Origin: Scytonematopsis contorta HA4267-MV1
GTDB lineage: Bacteria > Cyanobacteriota > Cyanobacteriia > Cyanobacteriales > Nostocaceae
Reading direction: 5' to 3'
Length of the DNA: 64,000 bases
NCBI GenBank assembly: GCA_019359035.1
Contig: JAHHIC010000036.1
Span: 141,294-205,293 of the forward strand
The notes beneath the pieces were generated by a model, which was not told the DNA's origin, did no database searches, and was given only the letters and a program-made list of their open reading frames with translations. Both the position numbers and the translations under genes were made by a program. This document shows positions 46,089-56,097 of this stretch, piece after piece; position 1 is the stretch's first letter, and each line of letters begins with the position of its first letter.

Positions 46089-48188
46089 TCAAGTTACACC
46101 AAATAAGATTACTAAGCCCAGAACTGCCCCAAAAATTATCAAGGCATAAAATTGGACTCTTCCGTTTTCCAGATATTTCAGACCTTCACCGCTGACGAGG
46201 GTAAAGAAACCTGTTAGGTTAACTGCACCATCAACCACACGGAAATCCACTTCCAGGATTTGTCTAGCAAGACGCCGTAATCCCACAACAAAGACGCTAT
46301 TGTAAATGTCGTCGATGTACCACTTGTTGAGAGACAACTCATAAAGTGATGGAAATTTTGAAGCAATGGCTACAGGGTTGATTTTACCCATTAAGTACAT
46401 AAGAGAAGCTAGGGTAATACCAATTAGGGAAATACCAACGCTTGCTCCTGCCATTACGTAAAATTCATGGGGGTCAAATTCAGCAGCTTTTTCTACCACT
46501 TCTGCCAGAGTTTCATTAGGTGAGTAAATAAACTCCTCAAAGTAGTTAGCGAAAGGTGTACCCACTAAACCAACTAGCATGGAAGGAATAGCCAAAATGA
46601 CTAATGGTAAAGTCATTGTCCAAGCAGACTCATGAGGATATTCGCTGTGATGACCGTGGTCGTCGTGTCCTTCGTTCCCATGACCACTTGTTTGTAATTC
46701 CCCAGTTTTCATTGCCCCAGGTCCAAATTTGGGGGATGGTTCAAAACCTGTTACAATTGCCATACCAACAGGGGATTTTAGTTTTTCCCACAGTTTCCGC
46801 TTGTTGCCTCTAAATTCACCCTCAAAGGTAGTGAAATACATGCGGAACATGTAAAAAGCTGTCATCCCAGCAGTTAAATAGCCGATAAACCATAAAAATG
46901 GGTTAGCTTCAAACGCTGCACCCAGAATTTCATCTTTTGACCAAAATCCAGCAAAGGGAGGAATACCGGATATAGCCAAGCAGCCAATTAAAAAGGTAAT
47001 TGCTGTTACGGGCATATATTTCCGCAATCCACCCATTAAGCGCATATCTTGGGCTAAGCTGGCATCGTGACCGACGACTGCTTCCATGCCGTGAATCACA
47101 GAACCGGAACCCAAAAATAGCATTGCCTTAAAGAAGGCATGGGTCATCAAGTGGAAAATCCCAGCAGTGTATGAACCTACCCCCATTGCCATTACCATGT
47201 AACCTAATTGGGACATGGTGGAGTAAGCTAAGCCTTTTTTAATGTCATTTTGCGTAATCGCAATTGTCGCACCCAAGAAAGCTGTGAACGCCCCAGTAAA
47301 AGCAATGGTATTCATTGCTACAGGGACATGTTCAAACACCGGATACATCCGTGCTACTAGGAAAACACCTGCTGCCACCATCGTTGCTGCGTGGATGAGG
47401 GCAGAAATTGGAGTCGGACCTTCCATTGCATCTGGTAACCAGACGTGGAGAGGAAATTGAGCTGATTTTGCAACCGGACCTAAGAAGACCAAAATTGCAA
47501 ACGTGACAGCCATGAAGTTAGAGAGGGAACCGTTTTGTACTAGTTCTCCTAGGCGTTCGCCAATCTCACCAAACTCAAAACTACCTGTTGCCCAAAATAG
47601 TCCTAAAATCCCCAACAGTAAACCAAAATCACCAACACGGTTGGTTACAAACGCTTTTTGGGCTGCATCTGCTGCTGACTTGCGGTCATACCAAAAACCA
47701 ACCAGCAAGTAGGAACACATCCCTACAAGCTCCCAAAAAATATAAATTTGCACGAGGTTGGGACTGATGACCAAACCTAACATCGATGAACCAAATAAGC
47801 TGAGGTAAGAATAAAATCTTACATAGCCTGGGTCATGACTCATATAACCATCGGTATATATCATCACCAGTAAGGCTACAGAAGTCACGATGACTAGCAT
47901 TAAAGCTGTGAGGTGGTCAACAGTGTAGCCCATAGTCAGATGAAAGCTACCTGCTGCTGCCCATTCTATGGTTTGAATATAGGGTGGGTGTCCTTGAATT
48001 TGACTCGCCAACAAAGTTGACGATAGACCCAGCGCCACCCCCATCAAGGAGATGATTACGGCAGCGTTGATTGAACGCAGCTTGTTTGTTTCCTGATTAA
48101 ACGATATTAAGCCTAAGCCCACCAGCGTTGCCCCCAAAAGAGGTAAGACTGGGATTAACCAGGCATATTGATAGATTACTTCCATCAC
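46089..48188 (-). CDS. ndhF1: NAD(P)H-quinone oxidoreductase subunit 5 (NdhF1)
   Basis: Distal proton-pumping subunit of NDH-1L. The 699-residue protein has the NdhF features: YMSHDPGYVRFYSYLSLFG near 113, FWELVGMCSYLLVGFWYDRK near 151, HVWLPDAMEGPTPISALIHA near 246 and the long C-terminal lateral helix region, which ends with NLTGFFTLVSGEGLKYLENG. A His-rich loop (HGNEGHDDHGHHSEYPHESA, about 498-520) is present in the C-terminal half. The first two codons are both ATG; start at 48188. Gene order F1 then D1 is as in other cyanobacteria. Confidence 0.94.
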   Translation of the reverse strand: MMEVIYQYAWLIPVLPLLGATLVGLGLISFNQETNKLRSINAAVIISLMGVALGLSSTLLASQIQGHPPYIQTIEWAAAGSFHLTMGYTVDHLTALMLVIVTSVALLVMIYTDGYMSHDPGYVRFYSYLSLFGSSMLGLVISPNLVQIYIFWELVGMCSYLLVGFWYDRKSAADAAQKAFVTNRVGDFGLLLGILGLFWATGSFEFGEIGERLGELVQNGSLSNFMAVTFAILVFLGPVAKSAQFPLHVWLPDAMEGPTPISALIHAATMVAAGVFLVARMYPVFEHVPVAMNTIAFTGAFTAFLGATIAITQNDIKKGLAYSTMSQLGYMVMAMGVGSYTAGIFHLMTHAFFKAMLFLGSGSVIHGMEAVVGHDASLAQDMRLMGGLRKYMPVTAITFLIGCLAISGIPPFAGFWSKDEILGAAFEANPFLWFIGYLTAGMTAFYMFRMYFTTFEGEFRGNKRKLWEKLKSPVGMAIVTGFEPSPKFGPGAMKTGELQTSGHGNEGHDDHGHHSEYPHESAWTMTLPLVILAIPSMLVGLVGTPFANYFEEFIYSPNETLAEVVEKAAEFDPHEFYVMAGASVGISLIGITLASLMYLMGKINPVAIASKFPSLYELSLNKWYIDDIYNSVFVVGLRRLARQILEVDFRVVDGAVNLTGFFTLVSGEGLKYLENGRVQFYALIIFGAVLGLVILFGVT

Positions 48189-48265
48189 TGACGCCTACTT
48201 TTGAGTTTTGTTAATCGAAATGGTCACAACTGTTAATAATTGTGACACAGACCCTCAAAGATAAA

Positions 48266-48296
48266 ATAACCCACCCCGTGACAATTGGGTGGGCGT
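48266..48296 (-). terminator. Probable terminator of the thioredoxin-like gene
   Basis: CCCACCC (minus strand) and GGGTGGG form the stem, followed by TTATTTTATC. It lies about 185 bases after the stop of the thioredoxin-like gene. Confidence 0.6.
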
Positions 48297-48481
48297 TCTT
48301 CAAAATGGTTTTAGATTTGTGGCAGATTGCTTGATGTTAAAAGCCTTGTGTTTAGTTATTTGTACTCAGATTAGAGCGTTTTTTGGGCGTCTTTAATTTT
48401 CGTAGTTTATAGGCTTTTTCTTATCTTGAGATATAGAAATTTTGATACTTAAGGAAGAAGGAAGCTCCTTCTTCCTTGTTT

Positions 48482-48862
48482 CTATCTAGTTCCCAACTCT
48501 GCCTTAATAGGACTTGAGTAGGCTAGTGAGCGATTTGCAACATAGGCTTTTATAATTTCAAATGCATTTAATAAGTCCTCTCTATTGCTAAATCCTTCCA
48601 GGCGTTGTTTTACGACTCCACCTTCAATCAAAAGCAGGGTAGGTAAAGATTTGAGTTTATATGTGTTAGAAAGTTTAAAATTGTTATCCGCGTTTATTCC
48701 GACCAGTTTAATATTATCGCCCAAATTGGATTTAATCTGCGATAGCAGGGGATGCACTACCCGACATAACCCACACCAAGGAGCTTCAAAATTTACTAAC
48801 ACAGGCACAGGAGATTGTAAAACTTCTTGAGAAAATGTCCGCTCATTAACCAACAACACCAT
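48482..48862 (-). CDS. Thioredoxin-like protein with WCGLC active site
   Basis: A 126-residue thioredoxin-fold protein. The active site reads APWCGLCRVVHP, so the Pro between the cysteines of classical thioredoxin is Leu, which usually changes redox potential. The cis-Pro is in LKSLPTLLLI. It has a 15-residue C-terminal tail (ANRSLAYSSPIKAELGTR) beyond the fold. Cyanobacteria carry several such thioredoxin variants; the partner is unknown. It is the first gene upstream of ndhF1 on the same strand, but a terminator separates them. Confidence 0.85.
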   Translation of the reverse strand: MVLLVNERTFSQEVLQSPVPVLVNFEAPWCGLCRVVHPLLSQIKSNLGDNIKLVGINADNNFKLSNTYKLKSLPTLLLIEGGVVKQRLEGFSNREDLLNAFEIIKAYVANRSLAYSSPIKAELGTR

Positions 48863-49290
48863 AACGCCTCTAAAAAAGTTATAGGTTTTTTATATGAAAA
48901 AAATTTTCATCAGGTAGTGCTGAAATAGCAGTTGCTGATAGATTTTACAGGGTATAGATAGCTATGCTAAGCTACATCAAAATAATGCCTAAATGATAAA
49001 CGCAAACAGTAAGCCTGCATAAAATATTTGGTGGCGTATTTTGTAGCATTTATCGAGTTTTAACTCTTAAATAGCTCTATATTTGGGGAGAATAATGACG
49101 TTTACGCCATTTACTCCTGAATTTTGGTAATTGCCTAGCAACTACCTGCTACAAGCCTGAGATGGATGCTTGGGTCAACCCTCGCCGAACTGTGCTTGAT
49201 TCAATCCTACATTGATTTTGTGGTCATTTAATGAGTCTTATCATCTTTTGTTTTGTATCAACTGCTGCTTTTTATCAAGATTAGCCTGAC
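48863..49290. other. 428-base intergenic region
   Basis: Contains ATGACGTTTACGCCAT (49095-49110), an imperfect inverted motif of unknown meaning. No repeat of the common families and no gene were seen. Confidence 0.4.
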
Positions 49291-50007
49291 TTACCATCTT
49301 ACATTACTCGTCGCCTGAATTAACAGGGGGTGACCCCACCAAAGTAGTAGTATAAAAACCACTACTCCGAGATATGCGGGTCGTGCAAATTCATTCCATT
49401 TGATAGATTGACGTCCGTCCCATATTGCTTTAAAGGGAATAACCGAAGTACGCTGTTTGGCTTTCTCGAACTCCTCTCCATAACGAGCAAGCAAGCGACG
49501 GTCTCCGTGCCAAACTGCGAATAGATGGTGCAAAATTAAGCCAAATGAAGTAACAACGGTAAAAGTAGTGCCTAACCAAAGAGTATGGGCAATACACCAA
49601 ATAATTTGCCCAATAGCTTGAGGATGACGAGTGATGCGGATAATACCAGATTCATATAGATGAACTTGGGGCTTTTGGATAGCAGCAATTTCTAGTAGAT
49701 TGAAGGTAGCAGGATACAAAAATAAAAATGAAATGGCCGAGAGTACCCAAACAATGGGCTTTACGAACGGTGTTCCTTGTAATTGCCAAAGCTGTAAACC
49801 ATCATAACGGTGGTTAAAAAAGTAGATAACCAAAATGCTGGCTAATGGCAAGCTGACGAGTGCAAACAGGATGCGATAAAGTCTGGGTCCAATGCGTTTT
49901 TCTGCCTCTTGACGTAAGGCTGCACCCCCACTGTGGGCAATCGCAAAACCTAAGAGTAAACCCATTATGACAAAATGACTAGGGGTTAACCAAACTGGCA
50001 GCATCAT
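49291..50007 (-). CDS. NnrU-family membrane protein
   Basis: A 238-residue integral membrane protein with about six helices. Motifs GLLLGFAIAHSGGAALR, VHLYESGIIRITRHPQAIGQ (with the family's HPQ) and LFAVWHGDRRLLARYGEEFE identify NnrU/isoprenylcysteine-carboxymethyltransferase-like folds; the plant zeta-carotene isomerase Z-ISO is a relative. It could be a carotenoid isomerase, but cyanobacterial NnrU members have no settled role. It is divergent from rbcR, about 420 bases apart. Confidence 0.82.
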   Translation of the reverse strand: MMLPVWLTPSHFVIMGLLLGFAIAHSGGAALRQEAEKRIGPRLYRILFALVSLPLASILVIYFFNHRYDGLQLWQLQGTPFVKPIVWVLSAISFLFLYPATFNLLEIAAIQKPQVHLYESGIIRITRHPQAIGQIIWCIAHTLWLGTTFTVVTSFGLILHHLFAVWHGDRRLLARYGEEFEKAKQRTSVIPFKAIWDGRQSIKWNEFARPAYLGVVVFILLLWWGHPLLIQATSNVRW

Positions 50008-50426
50008 AACTATATAGGTAAAGTAATTTGGTGAAGTAATTTAAAGAAAACACAATTCAGTACAAACAATACTAGAAAGTATTCAAAAGGGGACTTTCGC
50101 GTCCGTTGTTGTGCTGCTGTCTTTTTCGAGTCAAGCCGTCTGGTTTAAGATGCAATAAATTACTGTAGTTTTTGGAATTGCCAAAAATTCTGGGTTGTTG
50201 CGCTTTCCATGATTTTGGATTTAAGGTTTTGGATTTCAGATTTTGGCTTAAGCACACAAACGGAACACTCTTGTTGATGTAACTGGGATTTTCAAATTGT
50301 TCCATAATTAAAACTGCAAGGGCTACTGTACCAAATAAAAATCTCAAATCCAAAATCTCAAATCCAAAATCCAAAATCTCAAATTGCTCGGTCATCTGCT
50401 CCTTTCTTGTTAGTGGGTTGTGCCTT
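50008..50426. other. Divergent intergenic region NnrU-family gene / rbcR
   Basis: Contains AAATCCAAAATCTC tandem units at 50338-50383 and opposite TTTTGGATT units at 50211-50246. They form imperfect inverted repeats. A 107-codon minus frame here consists of these repeats and is not counted. rbcR promoter elements were not recognised. Confidence 0.55.
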
Positions 50427-51437
50427 ATGTCTGACCTTCCGTTTACATTAGATCAGTTACGAATTCTCAAAGCAATCGCTGTAGAGGGGAGTTTCAAGCG
50501 AGCTGCTGACAGTCTCTATGTCTCCCAACCGGCTGTGAGTTTACAAGTGCAAAATCTAGAACGCCAATTAGATGTCCCACTATTCGACCGTGGAGGTCGG
50601 AGGGCACAATTGACCGAAGCTGGACATTTACTGCTAAGCTATGGGGAAAAAATCCTCAGTTTGTGTCAGGAAACCTGTCGTGCAATTGAGGACTTACAAA
50701 ATCTCCAAGGTGGTACTTTAATTGTTGGTGCTTCCCAAACTACTGGAACGTATTTGTTGCCCAAAATGATTGGGATGTTCCGAAACAAATATCCAGAGGT
50801 AGCAGTACAATTGCACGTTCACTCTACTCGTCGTACTGCTTGGAGCGTCCTCAACGGACAAGTCGATTTAGCAATTATTGGTGGAGAAATTCCCTCGGAG
50901 CTTCAAGAATCTTTGGAGATTGTCCCCTATGCTGAAGATGAGTTAGCCTTGATTTTACCTATAAACCATCCTTTTTCCAAACTGGATACAATTCAAAGAG
51001 AAGATTTGTATAAGTTACAATTTATCGCACTTGATTCGCAATCCACTATTCGCAAAGTCATCGACCAAGTACTATCACGAGCTGAATTAGATACACGCCG
51101 TTTTAAAATAGAAATGGAATTAAACTCCATAGAAGCGATTAAAAATGCAGTGCAATCAGGATTAGGAGCCGCTTTTGTTTCAACTTCGGCTATTGCCAAG
51201 GAACTGCAAATGGGGTTGCTACACTGTTGTCCAGTAGAAGGCGTTATCGTAAAACGGACACTGTGGGTGATTTTAAATCCCAATCGCTACAGGTCAAAAG
51301 CTGCAGATGCTTTTAGTCGAGAAATTTTACCGCAATTCGCGACACCTGGATGGAATTTAGATGTGTTAAAATCGTTACCAGTTAAGCTCCCGGTAACAAC
51401 TGTGGATGCAGAGATATCCACTTTGGATGAAGATTAA
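50427..51437 (+). CDS. rbcR: LysR-type regulator RbcR
   Basis: LysR-family transcription factor that in cyanobacteria and plastids (ycf30) controls RuBisCO and related carbon genes. The start is the ATG at 50427 giving [20 protein letters not shown]; an upstream TTG adds only three residues. The winged helix covers residues 1-65 ([20 protein letters not shown] is the recognition region). The effector domain holds [20 protein letters not shown] and [20 protein letters not shown]. Length is 336. The neighbours ndhF1 and ndhD1 make a role in carbon/electron-flow control plausible, but targets are not visible here. Confidence 0.9.
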   Translation: MSDLPFTLDQLRILKAIAVEGSFKRAADSLYVSQPAVSLQVQNLERQLDVPLFDRGGRRAQLTEAGHLLLSYGEKILSLCQETCRAIEDLQNLQGGTLIVGASQTTGTYLLPKMIGMFRNKYPEVAVQLHVHSTRRTAWSVLNGQVDLAIIGGEIPSELQESLEIVPYAEDELALILPINHPFSKLDTIQREDLYKLQFIALDSQSTIRKVIDQVLSRAELDTRRFKIEMELNSIEAIKNAVQSGLGAAFVSTSAIAKELQMGLLHCCPVEGVIVKRTLWVILNPNRYRSKAADAFSREILPQFATPGWNLDVLKSLPVKLPVTTVDAEISTLDED

Positions 51438-51703
51438 AATTTGGTTGTGATAGTCAGAAGAAGACAGAAGGCAGAAGACAGAGGGCAGAAGGAGGCAGAG
51501 GGAAAAGGGAAAAGATAATGCTGTTATAGTTTGTACTATGACTAGTTGGAAACCGTAACCTAATGTATGGTTGAGTTTGTATCCTTCCTGACAAAGTACG
51601 GAAATATTTATAGTAGTACTTATTGCCTTACTACTTTTTCCTCCCTCTGCTAAATGCCCTCTGCCTTCTGCCTTTCTCTATTGACTCTTGACTATGGACT
51701 AAC
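51438..51703. other. Intergenic region rbcR to kinase gene
   Basis: 266 bases: AGAAGACAGAAGGCAGAAG direct repeats at 51458-51500 and a matching CCCTCTGC/CTGCCTTTC stretch at 51652-51675, giving an imperfect inverted repeat around the intergenic centre. Confidence 0.45.
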
Positions 51704-53104
51704 ATGGAAGTTTACTGCACTCGTCCCAGCTGCCCGCGTCCGGAAAATTCTTTCCCCGAATTAGACGACATTGAAACTCTGAAAACGGTGCCACAAAAGT
51801 ACTGCACCACTTGCGGGATGCATTTAATTTTGGGTGCTCGTTACATCCCCATCAAGCTGTTGGGTAAAGGAGGTTTTGGAGCCGCATTTTTAGCTCGTGA
51901 CCGTCAGAAACCGAGAATCCCTTTATGTGTTGTTAAACAATTTAAGCCAGCATTTAGCCTAACTTCCAGCCAGTTAACAATTGCTCAAAAAAAGTTTGAG
52001 GAAGAAGCTGAAGTTTTAGAAGAACTTGGCAGTCAACACGAACAAATTCCCGCTTTGTATGCGTCTTTTACAGTCAAAGTGCCTGGTTGGCAACAGAGTC
52101 AAGAGGAACAGCTATTTTATCTAGTTCAGGAATATATTGACGGGTCAACTCTGGAGGAAGAAGCGACAAAAAAAGGTAAATTCTCTGAAGAAGAAATTAT
52201 AGAAGTATTAATACAAATTCTCAAAGTACTACAATTTGTTCATAGTAGAGACAAAATCCACAGAGATATTAAACCTTCAAACATCATGCGTCGTCGTGAT
52301 GGTAAGCTTTTTTTGCTAGATTTTGGTGCGGTTAAACAGGTTACTAATTCACCAACTGGCTCATCGACAGGAATTTACTCTCAAGGATTTGCACCACCGG
52401 AACAAATGAACGCCAGTGATGTATATCCATCTACGGATTTATACGCTTTAGCTGTAACTGTTATTAATTTATTTACGAACGAAGAACCAAGTAAGTTATT
52501 TGATTCTTTTAGTAATCAGTGGAAATGGGGAAATATCCCGGTCAGCAATCAACTAAGGCAAATTCTAGAGAAAATGCTACAACCTGCTGCTAGTCAACGC
52601 TTTCAGTCTGCTCATGATGTTTTACTAGCTTTATCTGGAGGGGTGACGTTACCACCACAAGCACCACAAGCACCACAAGCACCACAAGCACCACAAGCAC
52701 CACAAGCACCACAAGCACCACAAGCACAACCACCGGTAAAAGTACGACCGCAGTTTACAACCTTGGAGTTATTGGCTGGGGCTGGTTTTAGCGGGTTTGA
52801 GGGTGCTTTAGTAGCTATTGCGAGCTATAGCGTGCTAAAAAATCCACTGTTTACGATTATGGTTGCTGGTGTAATTATTGCTGGATTAATTTTCGCTCAG
52901 AGAGAAAGGTGGATTGGTGATACTTGGATTGACAGGTTAATGATTCCTGGGGTTACATTTGCGATTATTTATTTTGTCCCCTTTTTACATGCTGGTTTGG
53001 GGATTTCACAAATTATTATTTTTGCGATTGCTGGGGGATTAATTGCGGTGGCTCTGACGTCGCTGTTTCGCTTAGTTTATAATTTGTTATCTCTTTTATT
53101 GTAA
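51704..53104 (+). CDS. Membrane serine/threonine protein kinase with N-terminal zinc ribbon
   Basis: A 466-residue eukaryotic-type kinase. The N-terminus has four Cys (CTRPSCPRP and YCTTCG), a probable zinc ribbon. Kinase domain about 48-310: GKGGFGAAFLA, Lys in VVKQF, HRDIKPSN catalytic loop, DFGAVKQV, GFAPPEQ. Then a linker of seven PQA repeats from a 9-base DNA tandem repeat (CCACAAGCA, about 52654-52725), and four hydrophobic segments at 355-466. This kinase class with a zinc ribbon is frequent in Nostocales. The gene stands directly upstream of three solute-binding-protein genes on the same strand. Confidence 0.9.
   Translation: MEVYCTRPSCPRPENSFPELDDIETLKTVPQKYCTTCGMHLILGARYIPIKLLGKGGFGAAFLARDRQKPRIPLCVVKQFKPAFSLTSSQLTIAQKKFEEEAEVLEELGSQHEQIPALYASFTVKVPGWQQSQEEQLFYLVQEYIDGSTLEEEATKKGKFSEEEIIEVLIQILKVLQFVHSRDKIHRDIKPSNIMRRRDGKLFLLDFGAVKQVTNSPTGSSTGIYSQGFAPPEQMNASDVYPSTDLYALAVTVINLFTNEEPSKLFDSFSNQWKWGNIPVSNQLRQILEKMLQPAASQRFQSAHDVLLALSGGVTLPPQAPQAPQAPQAPQAPQAPQAPQAQPPVKVRPQFTTLELLAGAGFSGFEGALVAIASYSVLKNPLFTIMVAGVIIAGLIFAQRERWIGDTWIDRLMIPGVTFAIIYFVPFLHAGLGISQIIIFAIAGGLIAVALTSLFRLVYNLLSLLL
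52654..52725. repeat. 9-base CCACAAGCA tandem repeat in the kinase linker
   Basis: Seven perfect ACCACAAGC-type units encode PQA repeats. Being a multiple of three, copy changes keep the frame. Confidence 0.9.
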
Positions 53105-53469
53105 TTTGTAATTATTTAGGCTGTAGTAAAACATTTCCATAGCAAATATTTATGTAGCAAATATTTATACATAAATACTCATGTAATGCAGTATGGAAGC
53201 GGGCAAGATGCCCGCACTACAAATTTTCCATCAATCAAAACAAAATAAATCTTCGGATTTTCCCATGCAAAGGCGGGCAAGATGCCCGCTTGCGGGGAGG
53301 GTTTTTCATGTGTAGGGACGAGCTATACAGAAGAATAAAAGTGATAATCGTAACTTTCGGAATTTGATATTACGGAGTTGTAGTTAAAAGACAAGTAATG
53401 TTCCCTGTGCGATTGCATCGGTAACACGAGCAGTGTATCTTTTATCCATAAGTGGCAGTAAAATTTTTT
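53105..53469. other. 365-base intergenic region with GCGGGCAAGATGCCCGC repeats
   Basis: Two copies at 53198-53219 and 53272-53290 of the palindrome GCGGGCAAGATGCCCGC, the second followed by TTGCGGGGAGGG (part of the REP element). The right end holds the promoter of the first binding-protein gene. Confidence 0.6.
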
Positions 53470-54540
53470 ATGTCAGGTAAAAAGGAAACGCTTGTCCTTT
53501 TGTTCGCTGCGCTAATCAGTATCGGTTTTCTACTTGGTGGAGTGGGATTGCTAGGGCTTTTTCTGATGAATTTCTTGCGTCCACCGAATAGTACAAATAG
53601 CAATCCAGATAAACCTAATGTGGCTTTTACTGAAGCTCCTGTCGCAATTACATCTAACACTGTTAATAAATGTAATGTGCCAAACTTACCTAAAGGAACA
53701 TTTACTTACGGAGGTAGCACTACTTGGGCGCCAATTCGTAGGGATGTGGACAGCGTACTAACCAAAAATTGCCCTCAGTTTGGTCTGGTATATTATAATC
53801 CTCCGAATAAAAAACCAGGTTCTGGAACAGGGATTGAATTGTTGATAGATAATTTACTGTCCTTTTCTCAATCTTCTCGCTCTGTTAAGGGAGAAGAAAA
53901 TCAAAAAGCATTACAAAAAGGATTAAATCTCAAAGAAATTCCTGTTGCAATAGATGGAATTGCGGTTGCTGTTAATCCAAATTTAAATATTTCTGGTTTA
54001 ACTGTCGCACAGCTAAAAGATATATATACTGGCAAAATTACTAATTGGAAACAAGTTGGTGGGTCAGATTTAGCGATTACTGCTTACACACGCACAAAAG
54101 AAGCTGGGGGTACGGTTGAGTTTTTTGTAGAAAATGTCCTTAATAAAGAAGATTTTGCTAGTAATGTAATTTATATTGGCACAACTACTGAAGCATTAAG
54201 AAAATTAGCTAGAAATCCTGGGGGAATTTATTATGCTTCTGCTCCAGAAGTTGTACCTCAGTGTTCTGTTAAATCTTTAGCGATAGGTAATGACGCAAGC
54301 AAACTAGTACTTCCTTATCAAGAGCCTTTGGTATCAGGTTCTCAGTGTGCTGTTCAACCTAATAAGTTAAATTCTAATGCTTTTCGTCGTGGAGATTACC
54401 CAATTACTCGCAAACTATTTGTTATTGTCAAATTAAACGGACAAAATGACCAACAAGCAGGAGAAGCCTACGCTAACTGGTTGTTAACACCTCAAGCTCA
54501 AGACCTGATAGAAAAAGCAGGATTTGTCAGACTGCAATAA
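53470..54540 (+). CDS. Membrane-anchored PstS-like solute-binding protein 1
   Basis: A 356-residue type II periplasmic binding protein of the phosphate (PstS-like) group. Start set at the ATG at 53470 (MSGKKETLVLLFAALISIGF), because the paralogue at 56098 begins the same way; an upstream GTG at 53452 is less likely. The N-terminal helix (7-38) has no cleavage site or lipobox, so it is an anchor. The binding domain shows TFTYGGSTTWAPI, FSQSSRSVK (anion-site block), EIPVAIDGIAVAVNP, LKDIYTGKITNWKQVGG and GEAYANWLLTPQAQDLIEKA. No PstABC genes follow, so transport is unlikely to be its only role. Confidence 0.85.
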   Translation: MSGKKETLVLLFAALISIGFLLGGVGLLGLFLMNFLRPPNSTNSNPDKPNVAFTEAPVAITSNTVNKCNVPNLPKGTFTYGGSTTWAPIRRDVDSVLTKNCPQFGLVYYNPPNKKPGSGTGIELLIDNLLSFSQSSRSVKGEENQKALQKGLNLKEIPVAIDGIAVAVNPNLNISGLTVAQLKDIYTGKITNWKQVGGSDLAITAYTRTKEAGGTVEFFVENVLNKEDFASNVIYIGTTTEALRKLARNPGGIYYASAPEVVPQCSVKSLAIGNDASKLVLPYQEPLVSGSQCAVQPNKLNSNAFRRGDYPITRKLFVIVKLNGQNDQQAGEAYANWLLTPQAQDLIEKAGFVRLQ

Positions 54541-54617
54541 TTTTGTACAGAAGATATCCATACAAACCTAAATAGTTATTTTTCAAAATAGTTATATTTC
54601 AAAATACATTGATACTT

Positions 54618-56021
54618 ATGTCTAAGCAAAACGAAACAAAGGTTTTATTGTTAGCATTATTAACCACAGTGGCAATAGCTGCTGCTGGTTTTTTGATATT
54701 TAAAAATGTTTTTAATCAAGAAAATTCAACAGCCAAGAATGAATCGCTTGTAATAAGTAATCAATCGAATTATTCAGCTATTAGTGCTGGGGAAAAAATC
54801 CTATCACCGGGTGATGCTACCCCTGCAAAAAAAGAAGGGGTGGAATCTATCGCTGCCGGGAAATTCGACAACGCAGTAGCAAATTTAGAAGCAGCTTTAA
54901 AAATTAAGAAAAATGACCCTGAAGCTTTGATATATCTGAATAATGCCCGCATTGCTAATAATAAAAGTTATACAATTGCGGCTTCTGTCCCTATCGGAAG
55001 CGACCCTAATACTGCGTTAGAAATTTTACGAGGTATTGCTCAGGCTCAAAAAGAAATTAATGCAACTGGTGGTATTGGTGGGAATCTTTTAAAAGTTGTG
55101 ATTGGTAACGATGAAGAAAAAGAAGAAACAGCAAAACAAGTAGCCCAATCTTTAGTCAAGAATCAGGAAGTTTTAGGAGTTATCGGTCCAAATAGCAGCG
55201 ATATTACTTTAGCAACAGGAAAAATATATGAAGCTGGAAAATTAGTTGCGATTACTCCGGTAAGTACATCTGTAAAAATTACTAAATTTAGCCCTTATGT
55301 TTTTAGGACAGTTCCTAGTGATTTTATCGCTGCAAGGGCTTTGTCTAACTACATGACAACAAAATTCCAAAAAAAAAATGTAGCTGTCTTCTACAATTCT
55401 CAGAGCAATTATAGCCAGTCACTAAAGTCAGAATTTGTTTCTGCTGTTTCGTTATCAGCTGGGCAAGTTGTCAAGGAATTTGATTTATCTAAAGGTGATT
55501 TTAGTGCTTCTCAAAGTATAGAACAAGCCACCAAACAAGGCGCAGAAGTTTTGATGTTAGCTGCCAATACTGATACTCTCGATAAGGCTTTGCAAGTAGT
55601 TCAAGTTAATGATAAAAAGTTATCTCTTTTGGGTGGAGATGATGTTTACGCGCTGAAAACTCTAGAAATTGCTCGAGAAAAAGCTGAAGGTATGGTAGTT
55701 GCTGTTCCTTGGCATATTGAGGCTAATCCCTTGTATAGTTTTCCCAAACAGTCGCGAGAATTATGGGGGGCTGATGTTAGTTGGCGTACTGCTTCTGCAT
55801 ATGATGCTACCAAAGCTTTAATTGCTGCACTCCAAAAAAATCCTACACGTAGTGGAATACAACAAGCTCTTTCTTCTCCAGATTTTTCTGCTATGGGTGC
55901 TAGTGGTGCAATTAGATTTTTAGAATCAGGTGACCGTAATACATCAGTTCAACTGGTTAAAATCGAGGCTAAAAAATCTTCTCGTTCAAATACTGGGTTT
56001 GATTTTGTACCTATTCGTTAA
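54618..56021 (+). CDS. Membrane-anchored LivJ-type binding protein with TPR-like region
   Basis: A 467-residue type I periplasmic binding protein (branched-chain amino acid / receptor ligand fold). The start is the ATG at 54618 (MSKQNETKVLLLALLTTVAI), aligned with its neighbours' anchors; the earlier TTG would add three residues. After the anchor helix (9-28) comes a TPR-like stretch (GKFDNAVANLEAALKIKKND, about 78-97), then PIGSDPNTALEILRGIAQAQ, GVIGPNSSDITLATGKIY and PYVFRTVPSDFIAARALSNY. This fold is unrelated to the flanking PstS-like proteins, yet the N-terminal anchor is shared. Confidence 0.85.
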   Translation: MSKQNETKVLLLALLTTVAIAAAGFLIFKNVFNQENSTAKNESLVISNQSNYSAISAGEKILSPGDATPAKKEGVESIAAGKFDNAVANLEAALKIKKNDPEALIYLNNARIANNKSYTIAASVPIGSDPNTALEILRGIAQAQKEINATGGIGGNLLKVVIGNDEEKEETAKQVAQSLVKNQEVLGVIGPNSSDITLATGKIYEAGKLVAITPVSTSVKITKFSPYVFRTVPSDFIAARALSNYMTTKFQKKNVAVFYNSQSNYSQSLKSEFVSAVSLSAGQVVKEFDLSKGDFSASQSIEQATKQGAEVLMLAANTDTLDKALQVVQVNDKKLSLLGGDDVYALKTLEIAREKAEGMVVAVPWHIEANPLYSFPKQSRELWGADVSWRTASAYDATKALIAALQKNPTRSGIQQALSSPDFSAMGASGAIRFLESGDRNTSVQLVKIEAKKSSRSNTGFDFVPIR

Positions 56022-56097
56022 ATAAAAAATAACCTTTTCTTAACCTTAAGTTCTTGTAAAAGTGCGACATTGCCTTTTATGAGGTGACTAAAATATT

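Noticed and set aside
50072..50395. 107-codon minus-strand frame upstream of rbcR
   Set aside because: It consists of AAATCCAAAATCTC repeats and other low-complexity DNA.
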